Shown one piece after another: positions 1 through 8,844 of a DNA stretch of 64,000 nucleotides. The stretch's first letter is position 1. The number at the start of each line of letters is the position of its first letter. This stretch comes from Acinetobacter proteolyticus. GTDB lineage: Bacteria; Pseudomonadota; Gammaproteobacteria; Pseudomonadales; Moraxellaceae. Both the position numbers and the translations under genes were made by a program. The stretch covers positions 1,330,935 through 1,394,934 of the forward strand of contig NZ_KB849179.1 of assembly GCF_000367945.1 (NCBI RefSeq), in the 5' to 3' direction. A model generated the notes under the pieces. That model had not been told where the DNA came from and ran no database searches. It was given only the letters and a program-made list of their open reading frames with translations.

Positions 1-963
1 AATTTGTAGCGCACTTTGATAAAGCCTTTCTTCCTCAGGCGTTCTAATCTTTTCTGCCAAATAATTAATAATAGACAGCGTATCTTCTAAAATTCCTACA
101 GGATCATTAAAAACAATAACACGCTCTTTCGATGTTACATACGGAACAGCTGGAGCTGACTCATCAAACAATGGCTCTTTGGTTTTAGGATCTAATACAG
201 GTTTATTATTTTTATCAGTCTTGATCGCCTGAAAGTTAAAAGTGCTTTTCCCAGTTTCATCGCTAAATTCATCTGTTTTATGAAACGGATATTTAGCGAT
301 ATCTTTGATTAAATCCACTTCCCAAGGAACTAAGTTTTTGACCACCTCAATTTGATCTTGTGTGCTATTTTCAATACAAGACATATAATCAATATATGGG
401 AGTTGGTAATCTGTTGGCTTGCTAACGTTGATCTGACTACATATCTTCTTACGTAAATTTTCATCAGTTTCAAATTGATTACAACTTTCGATGCTAAGTT
501 GATGTCTTGAATAAAATAAATCGACAACGGGTGAAACATCTTTGTTTGGAAACAAATCAAGTAACATCGCATTAGAACTTGACTTTTGTTTACTGGTAAC
601 AGGATTTATAAAACAAGCATAGTCTTTGGCTTTAGGTTGAACCCCCATGCTATCTTTATCCATGGCACTGATAAAACCATTGGCATTGACATTGTAAGCA
701 TGTACATTCTCATCATTATATTGCCCTACACGCCATTCTTTGGCATAGGCATACAGATACCCTTCATTTAGTCTTCTATAGACATATTTTAAACCTTTAG
801 GTAAAGCAGGTAATTTCTTCGCAAAAATATCTTTAATATTAAAATGATCAGAATTTTCAGTCTCTAAGGCGACAGCGATTCGAACAGGATAGAATGAGCC
901 TAAACGCTCGCAAGTTTCACAACGATCATATCTATATTTTTCTGCAACAGTATTATCTGTCAT
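1..963 (-). CDS. VasX-like T6SS effector, N-terminal part (runs off window)
   Basis: An open frame runs from ATG at 963 to the window edge with no stop, giving 321 residues of a longer protein. The N-terminus has a CETC pair (Cys15, Cys18) followed by FYPVRIAVA and, further on, YVYRRLNEGYLYAYAKEW. This resembles the start of VasX/BTH_I2691-type T6SS effectors, which open with a CxxC, a PVRYAV-like stretch and an LRxGYLYV-like stretch. The start overlaps the end of the DUF4123 adaptor gene, the usual vgrG-adaptor-effector order. The toxic domain and any immunity gene lie outside the window. VasX proteins are membrane-active toxins; activity here is inferred. The effector class is likely, its mechanism is not shown. 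Confidence 0.72.
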   Translation of the reverse strand, partial: MTDNTVAEKYRYDRCETCERLGSFYPVRIAVALETENSDHFNIKDIFAKKLPALPKGLKYVYRRLNEGYLYAYAKEWRVGQYNDENVHAYNVNANGFISAMDKDSMGVQPKAKDYACFINPVTSKQKSSSNAMLLDLFPNKDVSPVVDLFYSRHQLSIESCNQFETDENLRKKICSQINVSKPTDYQLPYIDYMSCIENSTQDQIEVVKNLVPWEVDLIKDIAKYPFHKTDEFSDETGKSTFNFQAIKTDKNNKPVLDPKTKEPLFDESAPAVPYVTSKERVIVFNDPVGILEDTLSIINYLAEKIRTPEEERLYQSALQI

Positions 964-1636
964 TTCTCACCTCAAAAGCTAAATATTGTTTTTCCATAAA
1001 GTCCATTAAGGCTTGGAAATCAGCATTTTTTCTGGAAAACTCTTTTATCTTGGTATTAATTTGATCAAAATTTTTGAGCTGTATTCTAGACTGTTGAATA
1101 GATTGTTCAGAGCTAAGATCTAAAGCATTTATTTCAAAAGAATGCCCCATTAAATCAAATGACCATGTTTCAAAGATTGAACGATATCGTTTGAGCCAAC
1201 GATTAATATCAGTATTTAAAATCTGGTTATCTCTTGACATATACAGGTGCACGAGTACCCTAGGATCGTAGAATCGAAACAATGTATTTTTATTTATGAG
1301 CATCAATTTTGTTAACTGTTCTGCCAAATCATCTAGCTCTAGATCAGTCTTGATCAGATTTTGCACCAAAGCCATCTGATCAAATTTATTGATATATTCA
1401 GTTTGTTCTAATAAATAAATATTTTCATAGTAATCTTGCAATAAAGCTGGGCTCATTGAATCAATACGTATCACAATTGGAGCAATCTGTTTTTCTTTAA
1501 AAACATTAATTGCTAAAATTTTATATTTAACTTTTTCATTCTCATAAATATCCAGTAAGCTTCTAAACAAGTACTGGTCATACAATATGTAATTAAATTT
1601 CTGAAAATCCTCAAAATTTAATTTACCCTTAATCAT
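953..1636 (-). CDS. DUF4123 T6SS adaptor (Tap/TEC-like chaperone)
   Basis: This 227-residue protein contains FRFYDPRVL at residues 120-128, the hallmark of the DUF4123 family (FRFxDPRVL). DUF4123 proteins bind a specific effector and load it on the tip of VgrG. The gene overlaps the vgrG stop by four bases and the effector start by about ten, so the three genes are translationally coupled. Sequence outside the motif is divergent and AT-rich, as is common for adaptors that co-evolve with their effector. I see no signal peptide or membrane segment, which fits a cytoplasmic chaperone. Confidence 0.82.
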   Translation of the reverse strand: MIKGKLNFEDFQKFNYILYDQYLFRSLLDIYENEKVKYKILAINVFKEKQIAPIVIRIDSMSPALLQDYYENIYLLEQTEYINKFDQMALVQNLIKTDLELDDLAEQLTKLMLINKNTLFRFYDPRVLVHLYMSRDNQILNTDINRWLKRYRSIFETWSFDLMGHSFEINALDLSSEQSIQQSRIQLKNFDQINTKIKEFSRKNADFQALMDFMEKQYLAFEVRNDR

Positions 1637-4242
1637 TTTATTCTCACGCTCGATTTACCGCTTGAAGCTGCGTCTTTCATCTTATATTCACAATCTTTTA
1701 ATTCAGGTAAGTCCAAAATTGTTTCATTTATATTTTGTCCACCCATAAACAAATGTTGCCCCGCCTTCACCTCAAATTTGCCACTTGTGATAGGGAAAAT
1801 ACCTGAACCATCCAGCTTGATCTGAGAACCACCCGCAGTAATCACAATCTCTTTCGGACTAGTAATCTCAATACGATCTTCGGTAGAAATAATCTGAATG
1901 CCTTGCTTGGCAAGTAAATCTATTCCATCACCTTGAGCCTGAACTTCAAACTTACCCTTTGCAGCGACCTGTTTAATCCCATTCTGCGCGGCAAATAGAC
2001 TGGCTTTACCACTAACATGCGCCACCAAATTCTTTTGCGTACTTAGATTAATACTGTCTCCTGCAAACTGATTGATCTGCCCATCTGCCGATAAATGAAT
2101 ATCTTCATTGGTACTCAGAGCAATCCCCTCAGGTGAACTGAGTAACAGCATTGCTTTATTAAACTTGGCAATATCAGATTCAATTTCATCAGCAAACGCT
2201 TTCAGTTGATCCAGTGATTCAATCTCATCGGTCTGCTGATTCTTAGCCACTTCGCTTAAGGCTTTGGCATTGTTTTGATTACCCTCAAGCTGCTGTTTAG
2301 CTACTTGGGCATCAAGATGCTGGCCTTGGGCTTGATCCTGTTTATGCGTGGAAAGTAGTAAGCCATCACCAGCACGCACGGCACCCCACTGGTCGGTGCG
2401 CAGTTCAAAACCTTCGCCGCGATCTTCACTTTCTGCTTTATCTTTGGGATGACTGAGTTTACCCAGATTGAGTTGACTGGCAGCATGACTACTTTGCAAC
2501 TGGGCACTGATCTGCCCTGTGGTGTCATCAAAGCGCAGTTGGTTAAAACCTTCACCTTGATACTCTTTAGACTTAATTCCTGCCAGTTTCTTAGTGTCAG
2601 GCAGCTTGCCTGCATTATCAAACTTGGTTGGGCTACGATGGCCTTCATGGATACGTCCCACCACAAATGGACGGTCAATATTGCCATCAAAGAAGTCGAT
2701 CACCACGATTTCATCAATACGGGGCAAGAAACGTGCGCCATAGCCTTCACCTGCCCAAGGGGTCAGTACATCCACCCAAGCAGAATCGGTGTCATTGTCA
2801 TTGGCACCCGCACCACCATCATGGCTATGATCGTCATTACGGGTAAATAGGAAACGGACTTTAATTCGTCCCCATTCATCCACATAGATTTCTTCACCAC
2901 TTGGCCCAACCACTTTGGCACGTTGTGGTGAGGCAGTTGGACGATGTTGTAATGGGTTAAATTCAGGAACGGTTTTAATGCTGCGGCGTTGCAATGTCAG
3001 TTGGTTGGCTTGGCGTTCGTCACTCTCTTTTATTTGCCAATTACTTTGTACTAATAGCTGATTGATCTGTTGATGCAGATCTTTAGGCAAATTATTTTGG
3101 TTATAAAAGTTTTTGCCTGTGATCAGGAATTCTTTATCACTGCCAGCGTGTTGATCTATTTCAGGGTGTTCAGCCAATTCAAACCAGTAACCGACATGCG
3201 TGTCACGGACGGTAGTATGGGCGGTAAATTGTTTGGATTGTAAGTCGTAGTATTGACCCAAGTTCCGATTCAGTTTTTCAATCTGTGAATTGCCCGATGC
3301 GGTTGCACCATCCTCCCCATTGAGGTCTTGCATCCACGCGGGTGAAAAATGCCATGCCTGCTCTAGTCCTAGGCTGGCATTGTCATATTGTTCACTGTGT
3401 TTATGGGTGCTTTGTACACTGCCTGCACCATCTTCTTGTTCCAGTGCATCGGCTTGCCAGCGTTGTACATGCACGCTGCTCGGTTGTAATGAACGTTGTC
3501 CGACCAAACTGGTCATGCTGTCGTATTGTTCGGTGGCACTACTACGGTGATAACGGATCTGTCGACGCTTTAAAGCTTGGTACTGGCTATTGTCGTCAAT
3601 CAGACGTAATTTTTGCGGCTGAATCGCAGCACTGCTTTGCGGAACCGTTCGTTCAGCCTCATCAATGAGCCAGTTAATCGATTCGCTACGTAGCAAACGC
3701 GTCAGGAAGTCGTAGTCACTTTCCAAAGATTGCATGATAAAGGGACGAATGTCGTAGTCTTGGCTGAGTCCGCTTAAATCAAGTGTTAAGCTGGATGCAA
3801 ATAAGGGACTTTTTTGTTGCCACTCTTTGAAGATGATTTCGACTACATCACGCACACTCTTGTTCATAAACACGCGGCTGTTACGGCGTTGCTTCCACAG
3901 TGCGGTGGGATCTTCTAAAGTCAGTTTATAGACAGTTAGGCTACCGTCTGATTGTCCTTGTAAGGCTTGAGTAATAATCCCTGTGACGCGAGTGAGTTGT
4001 CCCTGATCGGTCACGCTATCAATGGCCGCTTGGCTGCCGATGAACTGTTTCAGGGGAATAGTCGCATTAGTCGACAGGCAAATCAGTTCTGCCTTAAATC
4101 CATCATTCAGTTGATGCTGACCATCAATACGTTGTAGGAAGACTTGAGTATTTAAATTTTGATTGGAAAATTGAATATGAATTGCACGCTTTTGTGCAGT
4201 CAAACCTAAATTGTCTAAAGCTTGAAATATATTAACCAACAT
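1633..4242 (-). CDS. vgrG: Type VI secretion tip protein VgrG
   Basis: This 869-residue protein has the VgrG order: a gp27-like N-terminal half, a gp5-like OB-fold region with DEWGRIKVRF and DSAWVDVLTPWAGEGYG near the middle, and a DUF2345-type repetitive beta region toward the C-terminus (from about residue 650). VgrG trimers cap the Hcp tube and carry cargo into target cells. The C-terminus continues about 80 residues past the repeats without a recognisable enzyme domain, so the toxin is probably the separate downstream gene rather than a fused domain. No strong ribosome binding site precedes the start. A long inverted repeat lies 37 bases upstream. No structural T6SS genes are in the window, so this is an orphan vgrG island. 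Confidence 0.93.
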   Translation of the reverse strand: MLVNIFQALDNLGLTAQKRAIHIQFSNQNLNTQVFLQRIDGQHQLNDGFKAELICLSTNATIPLKQFIGSQAAIDSVTDQGQLTRVTGIITQALQGQSDGSLTVYKLTLEDPTALWKQRRNSRVFMNKSVRDVVEIIFKEWQQKSPLFASSLTLDLSGLSQDYDIRPFIMQSLESDYDFLTRLLRSESINWLIDEAERTVPQSSAAIQPQKLRLIDDNSQYQALKRRQIRYHRSSATEQYDSMTSLVGQRSLQPSSVHVQRWQADALEQEDGAGSVQSTHKHSEQYDNASLGLEQAWHFSPAWMQDLNGEDGATASGNSQIEKLNRNLGQYYDLQSKQFTAHTTVRDTHVGYWFELAEHPEIDQHAGSDKEFLITGKNFYNQNNLPKDLHQQINQLLVQSNWQIKESDERQANQLTLQRRSIKTVPEFNPLQHRPTASPQRAKVVGPSGEEIYVDEWGRIKVRFLFTRNDDHSHDGGAGANDNDTDSAWVDVLTPWAGEGYGARFLPRIDEIVVIDFFDGNIDRPFVVGRIHEGHRSPTKFDNAGKLPDTKKLAGIKSKEYQGEGFNQLRFDDTTGQISAQLQSSHAASQLNLGKLSHPKDKAESEDRGEGFELRTDQWGAVRAGDGLLLSTHKQDQAQGQHLDAQVAKQQLEGNQNNAKALSEVAKNQQTDEIESLDQLKAFADEIESDIAKFNKAMLLLSSPEGIALSTNEDIHLSADGQINQFAGDSINLSTQKNLVAHVSGKASLFAAQNGIKQVAAKGKFEVQAQGDGIDLLAKQGIQIISTEDRIEITSPKEIVITAGGSQIKLDGSGIFPITSGKFEVKAGQHLFMGGQNINETILDLPELKDCEYKMKDAASSGKSSVRIK

Positions 4243-4278
4243 CTTTTTATATAAAATTAAATCAAATTTTAGCCATGG

Positions 4279-4312
4279 TATACAAAACAGACTGATTTGT
4301 CTATTTTGTATA
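4279..4312. repeat. Inverted repeat upstream of vgrG
   Basis: Two 14-base arms (TATACAAAACAGAC and GTCTATTTTGTATA) pair at 13 of 14 positions around a 6-base loop. It lies between the stop of the DUF2520 gene and the vgrG start. No T-run follows on the minus strand, so it may be an operator or a weak terminator. Confidence 0.6.
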
Positions 4313-4329
4313 ATTATTGTTAAATCGAT

Positions 4330-5103
4330 TTAATGATGGCGTTTTAAAATAGATTCACTGATAAGACCATAGATATTCTGCAAGTCTGGCCGATTAGAAT
4401 CTGCTAATAATTGGCTATGCATACTTAATATATTTTGGTCGCCTCGCATCGCAGGGCCTGTCTGCATATCCTTGGGATGATTGGCTGTGGCTTTATTTGC
4501 GGTCTCTAAAATCAGTGGATAGAGCAAACTAAAATCAACCTGCTCAGCATCAACGATCTGCTTCGCCATGTCATAACAATAATTACTAAAATTGCAAGCA
4601 AATACCGCCGCCAAATGTAAGGTCAAACGTTGTGTAGAACTATATTGATAGACAGATTGGCTTAAACTGTTGGCTAATTCGGTTAATAAGGTTAAGTCCT
4701 GTTGCTGTACTGCCTCCACAAACAAAGGGGTATCTGCCCAATTCACATCCCTTTCCATACTAAAGGTTTGCAGAGGGTAGAACACACCCGCGCGTGGATG
4801 TCTCTGTTGCAGTACCGATAAAGCAGTACTTCCCGAAGTATGTACAATCAGATTTTCAGTGAGATGAGGCGCAATCGAATCAATCACGCTACGAATCGCC
4901 TGATCACTAACTGCGATAATCACCAAATCGGTTTGCGCATCCAACTGTTGCACATCGTCAATTGCTTGGGCATTGACTTGGTCTGCAAGGATCTGAGTAT
5001 GTTGTAGATTCCGACTAAAGATTTGTACAATCTGATGCTGCAACTGCAATACTTTGGCCAAATGAGTTGCAACACGACCTGCTCCAATCAATGTAATTCG
5101 CAT
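4330..5103 (-). CDS. Rossmann-fold/DUF2520 oxidoreductase-like protein
   Basis: This 257-residue protein opens with a dinucleotide-binding motif, MRITLIGAGRVATHLAKVL, followed by a Rossmann half with VIIAVSDQAI and a HTSGSTALSVL segment. The C-terminal helical half contains LHLAAVFACNFSNY, typical of DUF2520 proteins. The family resembles NADP-dependent ketopantoate and F420-type reductases, but its substrate is unknown. The start is the only good ATG before the motif. It is a conserved core gene and probably unrelated to the neighbouring vgrG cluster. Confidence 0.8.
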   Translation of the reverse strand: MRITLIGAGRVATHLAKVLQLQHQIVQIFSRNLQHTQILADQVNAQAIDDVQQLDAQTDLVIIAVSDQAIRSVIDSIAPHLTENLIVHTSGSTALSVLQQRHPRAGVFYPLQTFSMERDVNWADTPLFVEAVQQQDLTLLTELANSLSQSVYQYSSTQRLTLHLAAVFACNFSNYCYDMAKQIVDAEQVDFSLLYPLILETANKATANHPKDMQTGPAMRGDQNILSMHSQLLADSNRPDLQNIYGLISESILKRHH

Positions 5104-5143
5104 AATATTTATCTTAAAACCATCGCTGTGCTAAGCATGCCAA

Positions 5144-5171
5144 TAAAAAAAGGACGAATCAATTCGTCCTT
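5144..5171 (-). terminator. Rho-independent terminator of the LprI-like lipoprotein gene
   Basis: An AGGACGAAT/ATTCGTCCT stem is followed on the minus strand by seven T residues, just after the stop at 5187. Confidence 0.8.
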
Positions 5172-5186
5172 CTTGTTGTTGCTTAC

Positions 5187-6233
5187 TTAATTGACATTAT
5201 TGAGATAGACAATGCGCTCAATGGTACGTTGGGTGAAGCATTTGGTGTACTGCATCTCTTGATCTTGTTGACGCATCGCATCATTCCAATACCGTGATTG
5301 CTTTTGATAGGTTTCCAAATCTTTTTCTGGAATGTCAGATACATGCTTCTGAGCAAGCACCTTACAATCAACATCACGTTTTTCAAACCAATCAGACTGG
5401 TCTTGCTGCAACTGTGCTTTTTGCTCTGGACTAAACTTGTCCCAAGTTTGATTTAAGCGCTCAACCTGCTGTGCTTTTTCAGCATCCAACTCTTTTTTGC
5501 GAATATCCATTGCTTTTTGAGCCAAGCCCATTTGAGCCGATTCTTCTGCATCATATTGCTGCTGAGCTTGTTCATTGCTTTGTTCAATCAGGCGGTTTTC
5601 TTTTAAATAAGCCACATACTGTACGGCTTTTGTCGCCATAAAGACCACACCATCAATCACTGCATTTTGATCAGGAATATTAAACACTAAACCATCTTTG
5701 TCGGTCTTGGTAATATCATAGAAAAAGCTACCTTTAAGTTGATCATTTTCTAAGGTCAATGAATATTCATTATCGGCAAAATAATCACCTAAAGTACTTG
5801 CGCTATAATCGCCTTCACACTCTTCACAATTTTTTTGCTGCTCAGCATAAGCATTCTCCGCACGCTTTTGTAAACCTTTCGGGAATTGAACAATTAACTG
5901 ACTTTCACAGCTCAATTGTGTTTTTGATGCTTGCTCGCCTTCTGCTGCATCTAAGGTACGCACATTTTTAATTTCGAATTTCAGACCTTTATTGATTTTG
6001 TCCAGAACATCATAGTCTGCCTGATACTGACTTTCTCTTAGACTACGCTCGATTTGTTTTAAATAATCTTTTTTGAGTGCCGCTTGAATATTATTCAAGT
6101 TATCTTGATTAGTACAACTCCACTCAGCGACTGCCGCATCCGTATTTTCAACTTTATCTTTCGGTTTGAACTTATCACACCCTGTTAATAACACTGCTGC
6201 GGTTAATGTTGTGAATATAAAAAACTTATTCAT
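5187..6233 (-). CDS. Lipoprotein with LprI/DUF1311-like C-terminus
   Basis: This 348-residue protein begins with a lipoprotein signal ending in LLTGC (Cys19), so it should be lipid-anchored in the envelope. The last 90 residues have the DUF1311/LprI layout: W at the start, a Cys in DVDCKVLAQKH, and a late Cys in YTKCFTQRTIERIVYLNN. LprI-type proteins have been linked to inhibition of host lysozyme; that role is not shown here. The middle carries a charged, probably coiled stretch (about 220-275) and a CEEC pair. It is transcribed alone, with terminators on both sides. Confidence 0.72.
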   Translation of the reverse strand: MNKFFIFTTLTAAVLLTGCDKFKPKDKVENTDAAVAEWSCTNQDNLNNIQAALKKDYLKQIERSLRESQYQADYDVLDKINKGLKFEIKNVRTLDAAEGEQASKTQLSCESQLIVQFPKGLQKRAENAYAEQQKNCEECEGDYSASTLGDYFADNEYSLTLENDQLKGSFFYDITKTDKDGLVFNIPDQNAVIDGVVFMATKAVQYVAYLKENRLIEQSNEQAQQQYDAEESAQMGLAQKAMDIRKKELDAEKAQQVERLNQTWDKFSPEQKAQLQQDQSDWFEKRDVDCKVLAQKHVSDIPEKDLETYQKQSRYWNDAMRQQDQEMQYTKCFTQRTIERIVYLNNVN

Positions 6234-6362
6234 ATTAGTGCTCTATTATCTTGTTTTTCGCGCGTATTCTACTCAATTTAAATCTATACTTTCGAGTCTT
6301 TTATTTGATTTTATTTAGGCGTTTGCGTTTAAAATCATATTCACTTAAATAAACAATTAAAA

Positions 6363-6393
6363 TAAAAGGAGTTATTTTCTCAATAACTCCTTT
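6363..6393 (-). terminator. Rho-independent terminator of the OmpA-family gene
   Basis: A GGAGTTATT/AATAACTCC stem is followed on the minus strand by TTTTATTTT, downstream of the stop at 6415. Confidence 0.78.
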
Positions 6394-6414
6394 AAAACTT
6401 CAACAAACCATCAA

Positions 6415-7839
6415 TTAAGGAGTAATTGAAAACTCAATACGACGATTTTTAAAACGTCCTTCCTCAGTTGTATTATCTGCAACAGGGTTATCTGCACCAT
6501 GTCCCACTGCTGTGAGTTGTGCCACATCCACGCCTTGACTAACTAAATAATCGACCACAGCCTGTGCACGTTTTTGTGACAGTGCTTTATTGCTATTGGC
6601 ATTACCTGTTGAATCGGTATAGCCCGCAACAGTCAGTTTTGCATCTTTGCTATTTTTCATTAAGCCAGCGGCTTTATCCAAGATCGCTTTGTTTTCATCT
6701 GGAATCTGATTGGATCCGGTTGAGAAATTAATAATCTGTAGATTAAGTGCTTTAATTACGGCGTTAATATCAACCTGATTGGCATCAATACTTGCCAATG
6801 CATCCTGCGCTGCATTTAGACTATTGCTTACAGAATCTGCCGCACTTACGGGTGCTTCCACTACCACCTCGGTATTCGGCACCAATGCTTTGATCTTGCC
6901 CTGTAACTCATTGAGTTTAGCTGTATCAGTACCTTTTAATGTGATCTTATCACCCACCCACTCCAAGGAAACATTTGGAACCCCTTTAAGCAATCCCAAT
7001 ACACCCGCAAGTCCTGCTTGATCGGTAAACTTGCCTGCATGTGTTGCAGCCGTACCTGCAGTATCTACCGTACAGTCCTGACTGGAAGAAAAAACTTCTT
7101 TGACTTTGGCCTGAATGCTGGCCAAAAATCCTTGATCACCAACCATTACTTGGCACTGTGCAACATCACCATTGGCATCGGTGGTTAATGCCAAACTCGT
7201 TGGGGCAATGACTGTACCGACTTGTGATGCAGGTGAATCCTCATTATTTACAGGTACTTCCATTTGTTTATGTTGACATGCCTTCCATAACCATGCGACT
7301 AGAAGTGCCAAAATAATCAGTGCGACTATCGGTAGCCAAGCACGTGATTTACTTCCTGTCGTCGCAGTTGCGCTGGCGAAACTCGTTGTTGAGGCCGTAG
7401 CACCCGAAACCAGTCCTAAAGGCGCAAGCAAACCTACCGCCCATGCAGGTAACAAAGCACGAATTGAATCGGCATGCTGTTTTAAATAATTGACAATACT
7501 TTGGGTATCATTGCCTGCTTCACTGGTTAAAGCAGCCAAGCTGATCGGAATCGACTGATTTAAGGTTTGTTCTGCTTCAGCTGTGGGAAGCTGACCGCCA
7601 GCAAGATTGGATAATAATGCATTTTTAACTTGATCATTATGACCAAATAAATCGAATAAAGAAGGTGAAATCGACTCTTTTAGTTTCTGAATCAATTCAG
7701 GCTTTGCAGCTAAAATCGAAAGAAAAATCGGGTAAAATTTAGATAACAGCGCACTTTTTTCGTTCGCCAAACCGTCTTGACCACTCACAAGCACAGAAGT
7801 CACTTTCTGCTTTAACAGTTCTATTGGGTTTATTGACAT
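6415..7839 (-). CDS. OmpA-family envelope protein with helical N-domain
   Basis: This 474-residue protein has three parts. Residues 1-140 form a helical domain shared with the next gene upstream. Residues 168-187 are a single membrane segment (AWLPIVALIILALLVAWLW). The C-terminal 110 residues are an OmpA peptidoglycan-binding domain with TVAGYTDSTGNANSNKALSQ and a final NRRIEFSITP. A BON-like stretch (about 235-325) lies between membrane segment and OmpA domain. The layout suggests an inner-membrane anchor reaching the cell wall. The start is supported by GGAG upstream. Its promoter region is repeated ahead of the paralogue. Confidence 0.85.
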   Translation of the reverse strand: MSINPIELLKQKVTSVLVSGQDGLANEKSALLSKFYPIFLSILAAKPELIQKLKESISPSLFDLFGHNDQVKNALLSNLAGGQLPTAEAEQTLNQSIPISLAALTSEAGNDTQSIVNYLKQHADSIRALLPAWAVGLLAPLGLVSGATASTTSFASATATTGSKSRAWLPIVALIILALLVAWLWKACQHKQMEVPVNNEDSPASQVGTVIAPTSLALTTDANGDVAQCQVMVGDQGFLASIQAKVKEVFSSSQDCTVDTAGTAATHAGKFTDQAGLAGVLGLLKGVPNVSLEWVGDKITLKGTDTAKLNELQGKIKALVPNTEVVVEAPVSAADSVSNSLNAAQDALASIDANQVDINAVIKALNLQIINFSTGSNQIPDENKAILDKAAGLMKNSKDAKLTVAGYTDSTGNANSNKALSQKRAQAVVDYLVSQGVDVAQLTAVGHGADNPVADNTTEEGRFKNRRIEFSITP

Positions 7840-7962
7840 TGTTATTCACTCCAACACATTAAATTTATAATATTCAGATCGCTTAAGAAAAATGCGAAGC
7901 ACAAGCAAACTGATGCTTTTTCATTCTAAACATTTGTGTGTTTTTTATTCGTTTTTATATCA

Positions 7963-7998
7963 TTTAAATACAATACTTACATCACACTTTACAAAGCA
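7963..7998 (-). promoter_or_regulatory. Upstream element duplicated before both N-domain genes (copy 1)
   Basis: This 36-base stretch, about 124 bases upstream of the OmpA-family start, matches 33 of 36 bases at 8768-8803, which lies 121 bases upstream of the paralogue start. Conservation at equal distance suggests a shared promoter or operator. No specific factor is identified. Confidence 0.55.
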
Positions 7999-8074
7999 TA
8001 TTTCTGCCATTCCTGTACTTGACACGGATCCACTTACGGAATGATCAAGCACAATCTTATCAAAGCGGTAGATT

Positions 8075-8647
8075 TTACTTACTTAGATGATAAAGAAAGA
8101 GCAAAGAAAAGCTGGCAAAAATCAAAGTTAAAAAAGGAAATAATTTATAGGATTTCTTTTCAATTGACTCTTCTACAGGTGCTATAACTTCTTCCAATAC
8201 GGGCTCAGGTTCAGGAACTTCATTCAAGTGTCGCAATACCTCATCTGACCAGTTGGGCAATAAGGCATGAATAGACTGTTTATGTTCTCGGAGATAATGA
8301 ATAATGCTGATCGCATCATTACCGACCTCATTTGAAAGCACAGCTAAGCTTTTAGGAATGGCTCGATTTAATGTAATTTCAACTTCAGCCACAGCAACTT
8401 TGCCTGCTGCCAATCTCAATAACAATTCATTTTTTACACGTTCATTTTGCTCTAATAAATCAAAAATAGAAGGTGTCAATTTTTCTTTTAATTGATCAAC
8501 CAATTCAGGCTTATCTAAAAAACGATGTAAGAAAATAGGGTAAAATCTTGATAAAACATCATTTTTTTCATTTACTAAGCAAGTTTGATCATTGACAATG
8601 ATAGAGGATACTCTTTGCTTAAGTAATTCCATTGGGTTAATAGCCAT
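8075..8647 (-). CDS. Short paralogue of the OmpA-family N-domain, no OmpA domain
   Basis: This 190-residue protein aligns without gaps to the first 133 residues of the OmpA-family protein, with 74 identities by my count (56%). After a short acidic linker it ends in one membrane segment, LFPFLTLIFASFSLLFLYHL, and stops, so the peptidoglycan-binding part is absent. The ATG at 8647 (MAINPMELL) is preferred over one 39 bases upstream because GGAG precedes it and it matches the paralogue's MSINPIELL. It looks like a tandem duplicate that lost, or never had, the C-terminal part. Function unknown. Confidence 0.75.
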   Translation of the reverse strand: MAINPMELLKQRVSSIIVNDQTCLVNEKNDVLSRFYPIFLHRFLDKPELVDQLKEKLTPSIFDLLEQNERVKNELLLRLAAGKVAVAEVEITLNRAIPKSLAVLSNEVGNDAISIIHYLREHKQSIHALLPNWSDEVLRHLNEVPEPEPVLEEVIAPVEESIEKKSYKLFPFLTLIFASFSLLFLYHLSK

Positions 8648-8767
8648 ATGATTTAGCTCCAATTCTTTAAATTGTTTATTTCTCATTTTTTATAATTTTA
8701 TGTAAAGCACATCTCATTTATTTTGCTACTTTAATCTAATTTTTCTATTTTTATCAGCTTTGTAAAA

Positions 8768-8803
8768 TTTAAATACAATATCTACATCACAGTTTACAAA
8801 GCA
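8768..8803 (-). promoter_or_regulatory. Upstream element duplicated before both N-domain genes (copy 2)
   Basis: Matches 33 of 36 bases of 7963-7998, at nearly the same distance from the start codon. It was probably copied together with the gene. Confidence 0.55.
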
Positions 8804-8844
8804 GAATAAGACTTGATCACCTTATTCTGCTGTTTTCATCTCAT

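Noticed and set aside
2301..2850. Open frames of 70-130 codons on both strands inside vgrG
   Set aside because: They are in other frames of a clear VgrG coding sequence and lack ribosome sites and family motifs.
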